NCBI GenBank assembly: GCA_945827785.1
Contig: CALZOR010000010.1
Location: forward strand, 1 to 39,991
DNA: 39,991 nt
Origin: an uncultured Bacteroidales bacterium
GTDB taxonomy: Bacteria > Bacteroidota > Bacteroidia > Bacteroidales > UBA932
Direction of reading: 5' to 3'
Below are positions 25,331 to 34,307 of this stretch, piece by piece; the first letter of the stretch is position 1; every line of letters starts with the position of its first letter. Made by a program: the position numbers and the translations under genes. Under the pieces are notes generated by a model that had not been told where the DNA came from, made no database searches, and saw nothing but the letters and a program-made list of their open reading frames with translations.

Positions 25331-27397
25331 ATGCAGTTTTATTTTTCAAAATGGAAGGTACTTCTTTCTTGGGGAGTGCTTTCGGTGATATCGAGTGTAT
25401 CAGCGGTTGGCAATGCTTATTTGCCGGCTGCCGATACACTCGAATCTGCTTTGGTCAGGCAGGAAAGATACCTGAGTCCGCATGAATCAGGTACGGTGGC
25501 GCAAGTGCTTGACGCCAAGGCTATTGAAAGACGCGGAGCAAGGCAGCTGAACGAAGTGGTGAGGACCATGGCAGGAGTCAGCGTAAAGGACTATGGCGGT
25601 ATAGGAGGACTCAAGACGGTTTCTGTCAGAAACATGGGTGCATCTCATACCGGTGTCTGCTATGACGGGTTTGCCATTACCGATGCTCAGAACGGACAGG
25701 TTGACATAAGCCGTTTCATGCTTGAGAACGTCTCTTCCATTACAATAACTGACGGACCATCAGATGATATTTTCTTAAGTGCAAGAATCCTGGGAGCGGC
25801 CTCTACCCTATCAATCAACACATATTCAAGCCTTGACCGAAATCTTTCCGATGGAGGATATGCATACATGCCGAAAAAGATTGATGCATCCGCTGCTCTG
25901 ACCGGAGGGTGTTTCGGGACATGGGACCCTGCTCTGCATCTTGGCTTCAAGCCAACTGAAAGCAGTATTCTTTCAGCGGAAGTCAATTATCTGCACAGCG
26001 ATGGAGAATATCCTTTCATTCTCAAAAACGGGAATGAAACCACAGAAATGCATAGATTGAACAGCGATGTGAATTCTGTAAGCGGAGAATTGAATTACAG
26101 GACAAGCCTCGGAGAATGCAGCAGTCTCAGCACAAAAGCATCATATTTCCAGTCGGAAAGAGGGCTTCCGGGCAGCGTCATCCTCTATTATCAGAATCCG
26201 ACTGAAAGGCTGTATGACAGGAACTGTGCATTTTACGCCAAATATCGTCTTAAGAATGACAATGGATGGAAGGCAGATATAAATGCCTCATACACAAATG
26301 CATGGAACAGATATATCAATACCTCGTCCACTGCATCGGAAGACAGCAGATATCTCCAGCAGGAGGCATATCTGAGCGCAGTTGCCGGCTGGGAAGGAGA
26401 AGGAAGCAGGAACAAAGGACAAGGGTGCGGGAAATGGGGCTTTTCCATTGCAGAAGACATTTTCGCCAACATCCTTGACTCCAACATCCCTGAATGTCCA
26501 TATCCGGTAAGGCTCAGCAGCCTGACGGCCATGTCTGCCAAATATAAAACTGAAAGGCTGACAATCACAGGCACGGTCCTCGCCACGGTCCTGAAAGAAT
26601 GGCTTAGGAAGGATGTCAACGGCATCATAGCCCCGAAACCTATGGTCAGGTTTTCGCCCTCGGTCAGTTTCTCATACTGTTTAACAAAAGACAAAAGCCT
26701 GATTGTCAGAGCCTTCATAAAGGAAAGCTACAGAGTCCCGACATTCAACGACCTATATTACTTAAGAGTCGGGAACACATCTCTGTCTCCGGAAAAGGCA
26801 TATCAGGTCAACATTGGCACAAGCTGGAAAAAATACTTCCCCAGGCACGGTCTGGGCATCAACCTTACCGCCGACATATATTGCAACTACATCAAGGATA
26901 AGATTACAGCCATCCCAACCCTCTTTATCTGGAAAATGAGGAACATAGGGAAAGTGGTGATGGCCGGAGCGGATATTACAGCCGGGGTCCTTTGGGAAAT
27001 GACGACGGATTTCAGCATCCACGCCGATGCAAATTTTTCATATCAATATGCCATTGATATCACAAACCCTGAGGCTAAGAACTACAGACACCAGATTCCA
27101 TACACCCCGCGATACTGCGGCAACTTCATCTTGTCGGCGGATACACCATGGTTCGATGCGACATACACATTAAGCGGTGTCGGAAAAAGATACGCCCTTG
27201 CCCAGAATATAGAATCAAACCTTATCCATGGATATTCCGACCATTGCATCAGTATCGGCAGAACATTCAATTTAAGGCAGGTCAAGTTGAGAGCCAGCCT
27301 CGAAGCGCTTAACCTCGGAGGCAAAAATTATGAGATAATACGTGGCTATCCCATGAGTGGAAGGTCATTCAGAATAACAATCCAATTTAAATATTGA
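25331..27397 (+). CDS. btuB: TonB-dependent receptor, BtuB-type cobalamin transporter
   Basis: The CDS has 688 codons from the ATG at 25331 (MQFYFSKWKVLLSW). The open frame reaches back to 25259, but that part is riboswitch. After the signal region come plug motifs (AKAIERRGARQLNEVVRTMA, VSVRNMGASHTGVCYDGF, ISRFMLENVSSITITDG), then a long beta-barrel ending in an aromatic-rich strand (FRITIQFKY) with a terminal Tyr. The receptor imports a large ligand through the outer membrane. Vitamin B12 is inferred from the riboswitch and the BtuG-like partner 3 bp downstream, both strong indicators. It is somewhat longer than E. coli BtuB, as usual in Bacteroidota. Confidence 0.9.
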   Translation: MQFYFSKWKVLLSWGVLSVISSVSAVGNAYLPAADTLESALVRQERYLSPHESGTVAQVLDAKAIERRGARQLNEVVRTMAGVSVKDYGGIGGLKTVSVRNMGASHTGVCYDGFAITDAQNGQVDISRFMLENVSSITITDGPSDDIFLSARILGAASTLSINTYSSLDRNLSDGGYAYMPKKIDASAALTGGCFGTWDPALHLGFKPTESSILSAEVNYLHSDGEYPFILKNGNETTEMHRLNSDVNSVSGELNYRTSLGECSSLSTKASYFQSERGLPGSVILYYQNPTERLYDRNCAFYAKYRLKNDNGWKADINASYTNAWNRYINTSSTASEDSRYLQQEAYLSAVAGWEGEGSRNKGQGCGKWGFSIAEDIFANILDSNIPECPYPVRLSSLTAMSAKYKTERLTITGTVLATVLKEWLRKDVNGIIAPKPMVRFSPSVSFSYCLTKDKSLIVRAFIKESYRVPTFNDLYYLRVGNTSLSPEKAYQVNIGTSWKKYFPRHGLGINLTADIYCNYIKDKITAIPTLFIWKMRNIGKVVMAGADITAGVLWEMTTDFSIHADANFSYQYAIDITNPEAKNYRHQIPYTPRYCGNFILSADTPWFDATYTLSGVGKRYALAQNIESNLIHGYSDHCISIGRTFNLRQVKLRASLEALNLGGKNYEIIRGYPMSGRSFRITIQFKY

Positions 27398-27400
27398 TAT

Positions 27401-28477
27401 ATGAAGAACAGTAGAATCAAACTTTTTGCGACTATCGCATTGGCTTTGCTTGCGGGATGCAACAAAGTGGGAAATGAGGACGGAAATGAACCAAAAGACG
27501 GCGAATATTTCGTCCTTAACAGTGGTAACATAAATGTTAATAATAGTAACATCGCTGTTTTTAATATTGATAATAAAGAACTTGTACCAAATTACTTTTA
27601 TCAGGCCAATGGAAAGTATCTTGGAGACCTGGGGCAGGACATATTGGTGGCAGGTGATGAAATCTATATATCAGTATCGAGTTCCAGACGTATTTTCGTG
27701 ACCGATTCCCAGTTGAAAATCAAGAAAGAGATCACATTCGGAATGGATGGAAACGAAGCATTCCAGCCACGTTATCTTTGCAGCTACAAGGGCAAGATCT
27801 ATGTCACCTACTATGAAGGCTATCTCGGAAGAATCGACCCTGCTGAGGATTACAAGGTGGAATGCACGAAGGTAGGAGAATACCCTGAAGGCCTGGATTG
27901 CTGCTCGGGAAAGGCCTATGTAGCCAATTCCGGCGGCATGAATTATCCGGATTATGACAAAACCTTGTCTGTGGTGGACCTGGAGACATTCAAGGAAACA
28001 GAAAAGATTCAGGTCAATACCAATCCGGAATTTGTCAAGTCCAATGACCAGGGCAGCCTCATCTTTGTTTCAAGCAAAGGCAACTATGCAGACATTCCCG
28101 GAATGCTCCAGGTACTCAGCACTTCAGATAAGACAGTAAAGGATTTGGGATTTAACAATCTGATATGGATGGCAAAAGGCCCTGAAAACAGAATTTTTCT
28201 GCTTTCAGGAGGTTATGACCAGAACTGGAATCCCCTTCCGGGCAAAGTCAGCACTCTGGACGCATCACAACCTTCTGCCGCTGCAAAAGAGTTCGTGAAG
28301 GATGGAAAGGATTTCCCTATGGCATATTCCATGTCAGTGACAAACGATGGTTATGTCTTTGTCGGAAGTTCAGACTATGTGAACAACGGGGACGTGCATG
28401 TAATCGGTCCTGACGGAAAATACATATGCAAATTTGACTCAAACGGTCTCAATCCTATAAAGGTTGTCAGAAAATAA
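27401..28477 (+). CDS. btuG: BtuG-type surface lipoprotein, seven-bladed propeller fold (cobalamin capture)
   Basis: The 358-residue protein starts MKNSRIKLFATIALALLAGC with Cys20 as lipidated residue. The mature part begins with EYFVLNSGNINVNNSNIAVF and shows repeated blade motifs (GDEIYISVSSSRRIFV, GKIYVTYYEGYLGRID, GKAYVANSGG, TLSVVDLETF), as in DUF5074/YncE-like propellers. In Bacteroides thetaiotaomicron BtuG binds cobalamin very tightly on the cell surface and hands it to BtuB. Here the gene is 3 bp behind the receptor and under the cobalamin riboswitch, so the same job is likely. Affinity and ligand are not visible in sequence. A strong terminator follows. Confidence 0.85.
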   Translation: MKNSRIKLFATIALALLAGCNKVGNEDGNEPKDGEYFVLNSGNINVNNSNIAVFNIDNKELVPNYFYQANGKYLGDLGQDILVAGDEIYISVSSSRRIFVTDSQLKIKKEITFGMDGNEAFQPRYLCSYKGKIYVTYYEGYLGRIDPAEDYKVECTKVGEYPEGLDCCSGKAYVANSGGMNYPDYDKTLSVVDLETFKETEKIQVNTNPEFVKSNDQGSLIFVSSKGNYADIPGMLQVLSTSDKTVKDLGFNNLIWMAKGPENRIFLLSGGYDQNWNPLPGKVSTLDASQPSAAAKEFVKDGKDFPMAYSMSVTNDGYVFVGSSDYVNNGDVHVIGPDGKYICKFDSNGLNPIKVVRK

Positions 28478-28506
28478 GCTGCCAGTCCAGAAATTATACA
28501 CTGATG

Positions 28507-28548
28507 CTGCGGAGATTATATGAAAAATATTATCTTCGCAGTTCTTTT
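28507..28548 (+). terminator. Terminator of the B12 uptake operon
   Basis: The stem CTGCGGAGAT-T-ATAT (28507-28521) pairs with ATAT-T-ATCTTCGCAG (28527-28541) with one T-T mismatch and one G-U. It is followed by TTCTTTT. It lies just before repeat copy B. Confidence 0.75.
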
Positions 28549-28556
28549 AATCCTGA

Positions 28557-28738
28557 TTTAAGTTTCGCAAATGCGAAACTACCATATTTAGAGACCTTTA
28601 GGTCGATAGTAAGTCCCTTCCCCGGGGGAAGGGATTTAGGGATAGGTCCTCGTAGAAAGGGAAATGTGCGGTGGGAAGAAGTTTCGCAAGCGGCACAACC
28701 CTTAGGACATAAATAAGTTATAACTTGCGAAACTTGAG
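28557..28738 (-). repeat. Modular palindromic repeat element, full copy B (MITE-like)
   Basis: The 182 bases equal copy A in reverse orientation. The central about 120 bases are identical by eye; differences are confined to a few bases near one end and to the loop of the terminal hairpin (ATTT instead of TAAAT). The element is flanked by an exact direct repeat ATCCTGA at 28550-28556 and 28739-28745, as expected for a target-site duplication after insertion. It has no open coding frame of its own. It lies between the B12 operon terminator and the CDF transporter, whose ATG is 11 bp away. Confidence 0.88.
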
Positions 28739-28749
28739 ATCCTGACCTT

Positions 28750-29649
28750 ATGATGAGCAGCAGAGAAAAACAGATTCAGAACATCACACTTTGGGGGTCA
28801 CTTGTGAACATAGTACTCACTGTATGCAAGATTCTTGCGGGAATCCTCGGAAAGAGCGCGGCAATGGTTGCCGACGGAATTCACTCACTGTCAGACCTTC
28901 TGAGTGACGTTATCATACTGATATTCGTCCATCTGTCTTCAAAGGAAAAGGATTGCGACCACGATTTCGGACACGGAAAGTTCGAGACTTTTGCAACCTT
29001 GATAGTCAGCATTATCCTGGTCATTGTAGGCGCCGAGCTCATGTCTTCCGGAGTTCAATCCATCATCAGCATAGCCAAGGGTGAGACTGTGGCACGCCCT
29101 GGGATGATTGCACTGATTGCTGCCGGCGTGTCCATCATTGCAAAGGAAGCAATCTACCGGGCTACCATGAGGGTGGCAGACCGTGTTGATAGTCAGGCAC
29201 TTGTAGCAAACGCTTGGCATCACAGGTCAGATGCGCTTTCGTCCATCGGTTCACTGCTCGGTATCGGCGGAGCAATGCTTCTGGGCGACAAATGGTCAAT
29301 GCTCGACCCTATTGCTTCATGCTGTATCAGCATCGCCATCATTTATATAGCCGTGAAGATGTCCATCCCTTGCATCAAGGACCTGCTTGAGACCTCCCTT
29401 CCGGATGAAGATGAAGATAAAATTGTGAATATCAGCAAGTCAGTGGAAGGTGTCAATGACATTCATGAGCTCAAGACCAGGAAGAATGGCAATTCCGTGA
29501 TAATTGATGCACATATTGTTGTGGATCCGACTCTGAATGTGGCTACTGCTCACGATATTACCACAAAAGTCGAGAAGGCGCTGAAAAAAGAATTCGGCCC
29601 GATGACACAGACTTCGCTGCACATCGAGCCGGATATTCATGCGGAATGA
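28750..29649 (+). CDS. Cation diffusion facilitator (CDF) transporter, zinc-type
   Basis: The 299-residue protein has six membrane helices and a cytoplasmic C-terminal domain (about 215-299, EDKIVNISKSVEGVNDIHEL). The transport site is HSLSD in helix 2 (His45, Asp49) and HHRSD in helix 5 (His157 or His158, Asp161). An HD-HD site of this type is linked to Zn2+ selectivity; the E. coli YiiP site is DD-HD. It should export Zn2+ or a similar metal in exchange for protons. Two ATGs in tandem (28750, 28753) are possible starts. The repeat copy B ends 11 bp upstream, so the promoter lies in or beyond the repeat. Confidence 0.92.
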   Translation: MMSSREKQIQNITLWGSLVNIVLTVCKILAGILGKSAAMVADGIHSLSDLLSDVIILIFVHLSSKEKDCDHDFGHGKFETFATLIVSIILVIVGAELMSSGVQSIISIAKGETVARPGMIALIAAGVSIIAKEAIYRATMRVADRVDSQALVANAWHHRSDALSSIGSLLGIGGAMLLGDKWSMLDPIASCCISIAIIYIAVKMSIPCIKDLLETSLPDEDEDKIVNISKSVEGVNDIHELKTRKNGNSVIIDAHIVVDPTLNVATAHDITTKVEKALKKEFGPMTQTSLHIEPDIHAE

Positions 29650-29650
29650 G

Positions 29651-31003
29651 TTACCTTTCCTTCGGAAGAGTCTTGTTCAGAAGGAAGGCGCCCAGGAGGG
29701 CTGAAATCAGGGATCCGAGGAGGATACCGAACTTGGCGTTGTTAAGAAGGTGGGCCCCTTCGGCTCCGAGGGCAGAGAATGACAGGTCAGCGATGAACAT
29801 CGAAACCGTGAAACCTATGCCGCAAAGAACGCAGACACTCGCAAAGGACTTCCATGAAGCCCCGTCAGGCAGCGAAACGAATTTCAGTTTCACGCTTATC
29901 CACGAGAACGAGAACACTCCTACGAATTTTCCCACTACAAGGCCGAGCATTACTGCAAGGCTTACTCCCGAGAACACGTCAGTCAGCGACATCCCGCCCA
30001 GGGCAACTCCGGCATTGGCAAAGGCAAAAACCGGTATCACAAACCAGTTTACAAGCCCCTGCAGATTATCTTCAAGATCCTGAAGAGGACTTATGAGCTT
30101 GTCGGCTGCGGATTCAATGCTTTTCAGAGTATGTATCTGTTCATGGGTCAGTACGATGGCTTTCTTCCTGTCGGCAGCAATGACTGGGAATTTGGCGATA
30201 TTGGTGCGGATGCGCTCAAGATAGTGCCCGGTTCCGTTCTTGAGGGTTGCCGGGACACAGAATGCCACGATTACGCCGGCTATGGTGGCATGGATGCCGG
30301 AATTAAGCATGGCATACCAAAGTGCCAGTCCTACAATAAGATAGAAAGCCTTGCGGCGCACCTTTCTCCAGTTTGCAATAACCATGACGGCAACGCAGGC
30401 CGCTGCAAGTATCAGGTAGAAGAGGTTGATGTCAGAGGAATAGAACAATGCTATTACGATGATACCTCCAAGGTCATCTGCAACGGCAAGGGCAGCAAGA
30501 AAGACCTTCAGTCCGACAGGAACCCTTGTGCTGAATATTGCAAGGACTCCGAGGGAAAAAGCGATATCGGTTGCCATAGGGATTGCCATTCCCCTTCCCA
30601 TTACCGGATCGGCACCGCAGAAAGCAGCATAAACAAGAACAGGCACGATCATACCTCCGCATGCACCGATGATAGGAAGGAGTGCCTTCTTTATAGAAGA
30701 AAGTTCACCGACAAGTATCTCCCTCTTTATCTCAAGTCCCACTGAAAGGAAGAAGATTGCCATAAGGAAATCATTGATTACCTGCATGATAGTCATTGGA
30801 TGACCACCATGGCTGAAGAAATTGAAGTTGCCTATCGAGAGGGACATCTCTGTCTGCCAGAATTTCGTGTACCATTGCGCCGTCCACGGAAGGTTGGCAC
30901 AAATCAAAGCAAGCACCGTACATACAATCAGTATGACACTTGAATTGACATGGCTTTTTATTTTACTAAGGAAACTGTAGTTTGTGGATTGAGTCTGATT
31001 CAT
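29651..31003 (-). CDS. nhaA: Na+/H+ antiporter NhaA
   Basis: The 450-residue polytopic membrane protein exchanges Na+ for H+. Motifs are FFLSVGLEIKREILVGELS, PMATDIAFSLGVLA and ALAVADDLGGIIVIALFY, which includes the adjacent Asp pair of the ion site. The length and the inserted loop (about 260-310, HYLERIRTNIAKF) are typical of the longer form in Bacteroidota. It is convergent with the CDF gene, with one base between stops, and divergent from the TPR gene. Confidence 0.95.
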   Translation of the reverse strand: MNQTQSTNYSFLSKIKSHVNSSVILIVCTVLALICANLPWTAQWYTKFWQTEMSLSIGNFNFFSHGGHPMTIMQVINDFLMAIFFLSVGLEIKREILVGELSSIKKALLPIIGACGGMIVPVLVYAAFCGADPVMGRGMAIPMATDIAFSLGVLAIFSTRVPVGLKVFLAALAVADDLGGIIVIALFYSSDINLFYLILAAACVAVMVIANWRKVRRKAFYLIVGLALWYAMLNSGIHATIAGVIVAFCVPATLKNGTGHYLERIRTNIAKFPVIAADRKKAIVLTHEQIHTLKSIESAADKLISPLQDLEDNLQGLVNWFVIPVFAFANAGVALGGMSLTDVFSGVSLAVMLGLVVGKFVGVFSFSWISVKLKFVSLPDGASWKSFASVCVLCGIGFTVSMFIADLSFSALGAEGAHLLNNAKFGILLGSLISALLGAFLLNKTLPKER

Positions 31004-31025
31004 AGCCTTATTTTTTAATGGGCGG

Positions 31026-31033
31026 CAAATTTA
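31026..31033 (-). promoter_or_regulatory. nhaA: Putative -7 box for nhaA
   Basis: The minus strand reads TAAATTTG, about 22 nt before the nhaA start. No clear -33 element is seen at 19-20 nt. Confidence 0.45.
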
Positions 31034-31063
31034 GTCAATTTAATTATGTGATGGTGATTTTAA

Positions 31064-31094
31064 TTGCGATTTTGCACATTTTTTTCTAAATTTG
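31064..31094 (+). promoter_or_regulatory. Putative promoter of the TPR gene and yebC
   Basis: TTG (31064-31066) and TAAATTTG (31087-31094) are 20 nt apart. The box lies in a longer open frame that begins at 31064, so it also argues for the downstream start at 31154. Confidence 0.5.
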
Positions 31095-31153
31095 CGCGCT
31101 GTTTGCGGTTTTGGATAATTCCGCTTGTAATGACAAAACAAATAATAAATATT

Positions 31154-31828
31154 ATGGCTAAAGAAAAAGAAATCAAAAACGAGAACGCCGAGGTTGTTGC
31201 CGAGGCTGTTTCCAAGACAGAGCTTTTCTTCAAGGAGCATGGCAAGAAGCTTGTCATTGCACTTGCAGTGGTTGTTGTCGTTGCAGCAGGTATCTTCTGC
31301 TGGTATAAATTCGCTTATCAGCCTGCTGTTGCCGAGGCTCAGGGTCAGATGGTTGCAGCTGAGCAGTATTTTGGCAATGCTGATTACGAGACAGCTCTCA
31401 ACGGCGACGGCAATGCTCTCGGATTTGCACAGATTATCGACGAATATGGCAGCAAAGCCGGAAAGTCAGTGTATTTCTATGCAGGAATCTGCGAGCTCCA
31501 GCTTGGAAATTATGAAAGCGCAGTGAAGTATCTCAACTCATACAAAGGAAAGGATGCAATCCTTGCAGCCCGCGCCCTTTCATGCATAGGCGACGCTTAT
31601 GTCGGACTTGAGGACTACAAGAAAGCTCTCGGATATTTCGAGAAAGCAGCTGCAAAGGTTGACAACATGTTTGCTGCAGGCTACCTTCTCAAGGCTGGTC
31701 TGGTTGCAGAGAAGCTCGGAGACGATGCAAAAGCACTTTCTTTCTACAAGACAATCAAGGACAAATATCCTCAGTCAATGGAAGGATATGACATTGACAA
31801 GTACATTGGACGTATCGAAAATAAATAG
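31154..31828 (+). CDS. Membrane-anchored tetratricopeptide repeat protein (YfgM-like)
   Basis: I start at the ATG at 31154 (MAKEKEIKNENAEVVAEAVS), giving 224 residues. A short cytoplasmic part is followed by one membrane helix (about 33-51, LVIALAVVVVVAAGIFCWY) and then a periplasmic helical region with TPR-like repeats (GKSVYFYAGICELQLGNYES, ALSCIGDAYVGLEDYKKALG, FAAGYLLKAGLVAEKLGDDA). The layout resembles YfgM/BamD-type helper proteins that act in envelope protein assembly. No direct evidence gives the partner. It is 8 bp before yebC and probably cotranscribed. Confidence 0.85.
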   Translation: MAKEKEIKNENAEVVAEAVSKTELFFKEHGKKLVIALAVVVVVAAGIFCWYKFAYQPAVAEAQGQMVAAEQYFGNADYETALNGDGNALGFAQIIDEYGSKAGKSVYFYAGICELQLGNYESAVKYLNSYKGKDAILAARALSCIGDAYVGLEDYKKALGYFEKAAAKVDNMFAAGYLLKAGLVAEKLGDDAKALSFYKTIKDKYPQSMEGYDIDKYIGRIENK

Positions 31829-31836
31829 TATATACT

Positions 31837-32568
31837 ATGGGACGCGCATTTGAATTCAGAAAGGAAAGAAAATTCAAAAGATGGGGTCACATGGCCCGCG
31901 TATTCACCAAAATCGGTAAAGAAATCACGATAGCTGTAAAACAGGGCGGTCCTGACGTTACCGGAAACCCTCGTCTGAGGGCTCTTCTCCAGACTGCAAG
32001 GAGCGAGAACATGCCTAAGGACAATATCGAAAGGGCTATCAAGAGAGCAAGCGACAAAGACCAGAGCGACTACAAGGAGGTAGTATTCGAAGGATACGGT
32101 CCTCACGGTATCGCAGTCCTCGTTGAAGCAGCAACCGACAACAACAACCGTACTGTTGCAAACGTACGTTCATATTTCACAAAGAGCGGCGGCTCCCTCG
32201 GAACATCAGGCAGCGTGGACTACATGTTCGACCGCAAATGTATGTTCAGGATGAAGAGCGACAAGCCTTACGACATGGAAGAGCTTGAGCTTGAGATGAT
32301 TGACTACGGTGTTGAAGAGATTTTCGAGGAGGAGAACGAGGACGAGCAGATGGAGATTGTCATCTACGGCGAGTTCACTGCTTTCAACTCAATCCAGAAA
32401 TACATTGAGGACAACGGTTATGAGCTGATTTCTGCAGAGTTCACCAGACTCCCTAACGTGGAGCTCAAGGAGCTTGAAGGCGAGGATAAGGCTGATATCG
32501 AGAAACTCATCGAGAGAATCGAAGAGGATGACGATGTCCAGAATGTCTATACCACGATGAAGCCGTAA
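31837..32568 (+). CDS. YebC/PmpR family protein
   Basis: The 243-residue protein starts MGRAFEFRKERKFKRWGHMA and contains GGPDVTGNPRLRALLQTARS, ENMPKDNIERAIKRA, FEGYGPHGIAVLVE and GSLGTSGSVDYMF, all diagnostic of YebC. The family is known as DNA-binding regulators (PmpR), and recent work links some members to relief of ribosome stalling at proline stretches. Which role applies here is open. The acidic insert EEENEDEQ is a common lineage difference. A terminator follows. Confidence 0.96.
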   Translation: MGRAFEFRKERKFKRWGHMARVFTKIGKEITIAVKQGGPDVTGNPRLRALLQTARSENMPKDNIERAIKRASDKDQSDYKEVVFEGYGPHGIAVLVEAATDNNNRTVANVRSYFTKSGGSLGTSGSVDYMFDRKCMFRMKSDKPYDMEELELEMIDYGVEEIFEEENEDEQMEIVIYGEFTAFNSIQKYIEDNGYELISAEFTRLPNVELKELEGEDKADIEKLIERIEEDDDVQNVYTTMKP

Positions 32569-32600
32569 TTCCATCACGGAATTGACGAAGATACAAGATG

Positions 32601-32625
32601 AGGCCGCCACATGGCGGCCTTTTTT
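32601..32625 (+). terminator. Intrinsic terminator after the YebC gene
   Basis: The stem AGGCCGCC (32601-32608) / GGCGGCCT (32613-32620) has an ACAT loop and a T6 run. It is a textbook rho-independent terminator. Confidence 0.9.
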
Positions 32626-32689
32626 ACATATTTAGTGGTGTAATGGGCTTATGCGTGGCACAGTTGGGAGCCCTCTTGATAAAAAGTAT

Positions 32690-32697
32690 TATCTTTG
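32690..32697 (+). promoter_or_regulatory. Putative -7 box of the methylmalonyl-CoA decarboxylase operon
   Basis: TATCTTTG lies 36 nt before the mmdA start. A TTG at 32664-32666 is 23 nt upstream, at the long end of the usual spacing. Confidence 0.5.
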
Positions 32698-32733
32698 CGC
32701 CCGATTTATTAACGATGCAAAAACTAAATATTT

Positions 32734-34296
32734 ATGAGCATCCAGACGGAAAAGATTAAAGAACTGGTGGAGCGCAGAGCCTCGGCAAGAACGGGAGGCG
32801 GACAGAAAAGAATCGACGCGCAACACGCAAAAGGAAAATTCACGGCACGCGAAAGACTGGCGATGCTTCTTGACGAAGGCAGCTTTGAAGAATTCGACAT
32901 GTTCGTACAACACCGCTGCACCAACTTCGGAATGGAAAAGACAAAGTTTGACGGCGACGGAGTTGTGACCGGACAGGGAACAATTGACGGTCGCCTCGTC
33001 TATGTATTTGCACAGGACTTCACTGTTTCAGGAGGTTCTATGTCAGAAACCATGGCCCAGAAAATATGCAAGGTCATGGACATGGCCATAAGGAACGGTG
33101 CACCATGCATCGGTCTGAACGACTCCGGAGGAGCAAGGATTCAGGAAGGAATCTGCTCTCTCGCAGGCTTCGGCGAAATCTTCGAAAGGAACATTCTCTC
33201 TTCCGGAGTAATACCTCAGATTTCAGGAATCTTCGGTCCATGTGCCGGAGGAGCGGTTTACTCCCCTGCCCTTACAGATTTCAACATCATGATCAAGGAT
33301 ACTTCCTACATGTTCCTGACCGGCCCCGGCGTCGTCAAGACAGTCACGGGCGAGACAGTGAGCCAGGAAGACCTCGGGGGCGCAAGCGTACATGCAAGCA
33401 AGAGCGGCGTAGCACACTTTGCAGCCGAGAACGAGGAAGAAGGAATCCAGATTATCAAGGATTTGCTCAGCTTCATCCCTTCAAACAACAGGGAGCAGGC
33501 TCCGTTTGTACCGACAAATGACCCGGCAGGCAGGGTTGACGACTCACTCAATGACATCATTCCGGACAGCCCGAACAAGCCTTATGACATGTACCAGGTA
33601 ATCGGCAGCATCGTGGATGACGGAAGATTCTTCGAAATCCACAAGAGCTACGCAAAAAACATCATCATCGGATTCGCCCACATGAACGGAAGGTCCGTGG
33701 GAATAGTTGCAAACCAGCCTAAGATTCTTGCAGGAGTGCTGGATATCAATGCATCACGCAAGGCTGCCCGCTTCGTGCGTTTCTGTGACGCATTCAACAT
33801 TCCTTTGGTAACGCTGGTGGATGTTCCGGGCTTCCTCTGCGGAACACAGCAGGAGTATGGAGCTATCATCTCACATGGAGCAAAACTGCTTTATGCATAC
33901 GGTGAGGCAACAGTTCCTAAGGTTACAGTAACACTTCGCAAATCCTATGGAGGAGCCCATATCACAATGAGTTGCAAGCAGTTGCGTGGAGACATTAACT
34001 ATGCATGGCCTTCTGCGAACATCGCCGTGATGGGCGCTGAAGGAGCTGTGGAGATTCTCTATTCAAAGGAAATAAAGGCAATAGAGGATCCTGTCATGAA
34101 AGCTGAAGCAGCCGAGGCAAAGAAGAAAGAATACAACGACCTCTTCTGCAACCCGTACAATGCGGCAAGCTATGGCTATATCGACGACGTGATTGAGCCC
34201 CGCAATACCCGTTTCCGCGTAATACGCGCTCTTGAGGCCCTCGCTGACAAGAAGCAGGAAAATCCTTACAAGAAACACGACAATCTTCCATTATAA
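32734..34296 (+). CDS. mmdA: Methylmalonyl-CoA decarboxylase alpha subunit (carboxyltransferase)
   Basis: The 520-residue carboxyltransferase belongs to the acyl-CoA carboxylase beta family. Motifs include [20 protein letters not shown] near the N-terminus (given in part), [27 protein letters not shown] and [11 protein letters not shown]. It moves CO2 from methylmalonyl-CoA to the biotin of the carrier subunit, giving propionyl-CoA. The adjoining gamma, biotin and beta subunit genes identify it as part of a Na+-pumping decarboxylase and not as a biosynthetic carboxylase. In Bacteroidales this drives the end of the succinate-to-propionate route. Confidence 0.93.
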   Translation: MSIQTEKIKELVERRASARTGGGQKRIDAQHAKGKFTARERLAMLLDEGSFEEFDMFVQHRCTNFGMEKTKFDGDGVVTGQGTIDGRLVYVFAQDFTVSGGSMSETMAQKICKVMDMAIRNGAPCIGLNDSGGARIQEGICSLAGFGEIFERNILSSGVIPQISGIFGPCAGGAVYSPALTDFNIMIKDTSYMFLTGPGVVKTVTGETVSQEDLGGASVHASKSGVAHFAAENEEEGIQIIKDLLSFIPSNNREQAPFVPTNDPAGRVDDSLNDIIPDSPNKPYDMYQVIGSIVDDGRFFEIHKSYAKNIIIGFAHMNGRSVGIVANQPKILAGVLDINASRKAARFVRFCDAFNIPLVTLVDVPGFLCGTQQEYGAIISHGAKLLYAYGEATVPKVTVTLRKSYGGAHITMSCKQLRGDINYAWPSANIAVMGAEGAVEILYSKEIKAIEDPVMKAEAAEAKKKEYNDLFCNPYNAASYGYIDDVIEPRNTRFRVIRALEALADKKQENPYKKHDNLPL

Positions 34297-34307
34297 TATA
34301 CGGTATC

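Noticed and set aside
28504..28716. 70-codon open frame across repeat copy B
   Set aside because: It runs through the terminator hairpin and the palindromes of the repeat and is not kept in copy A, so it is not a gene.
30131..30745. 204-codon open frame on the plus strand
   Set aside because: Antisense to nhaA, whose membrane and ion-site motifs are intact.
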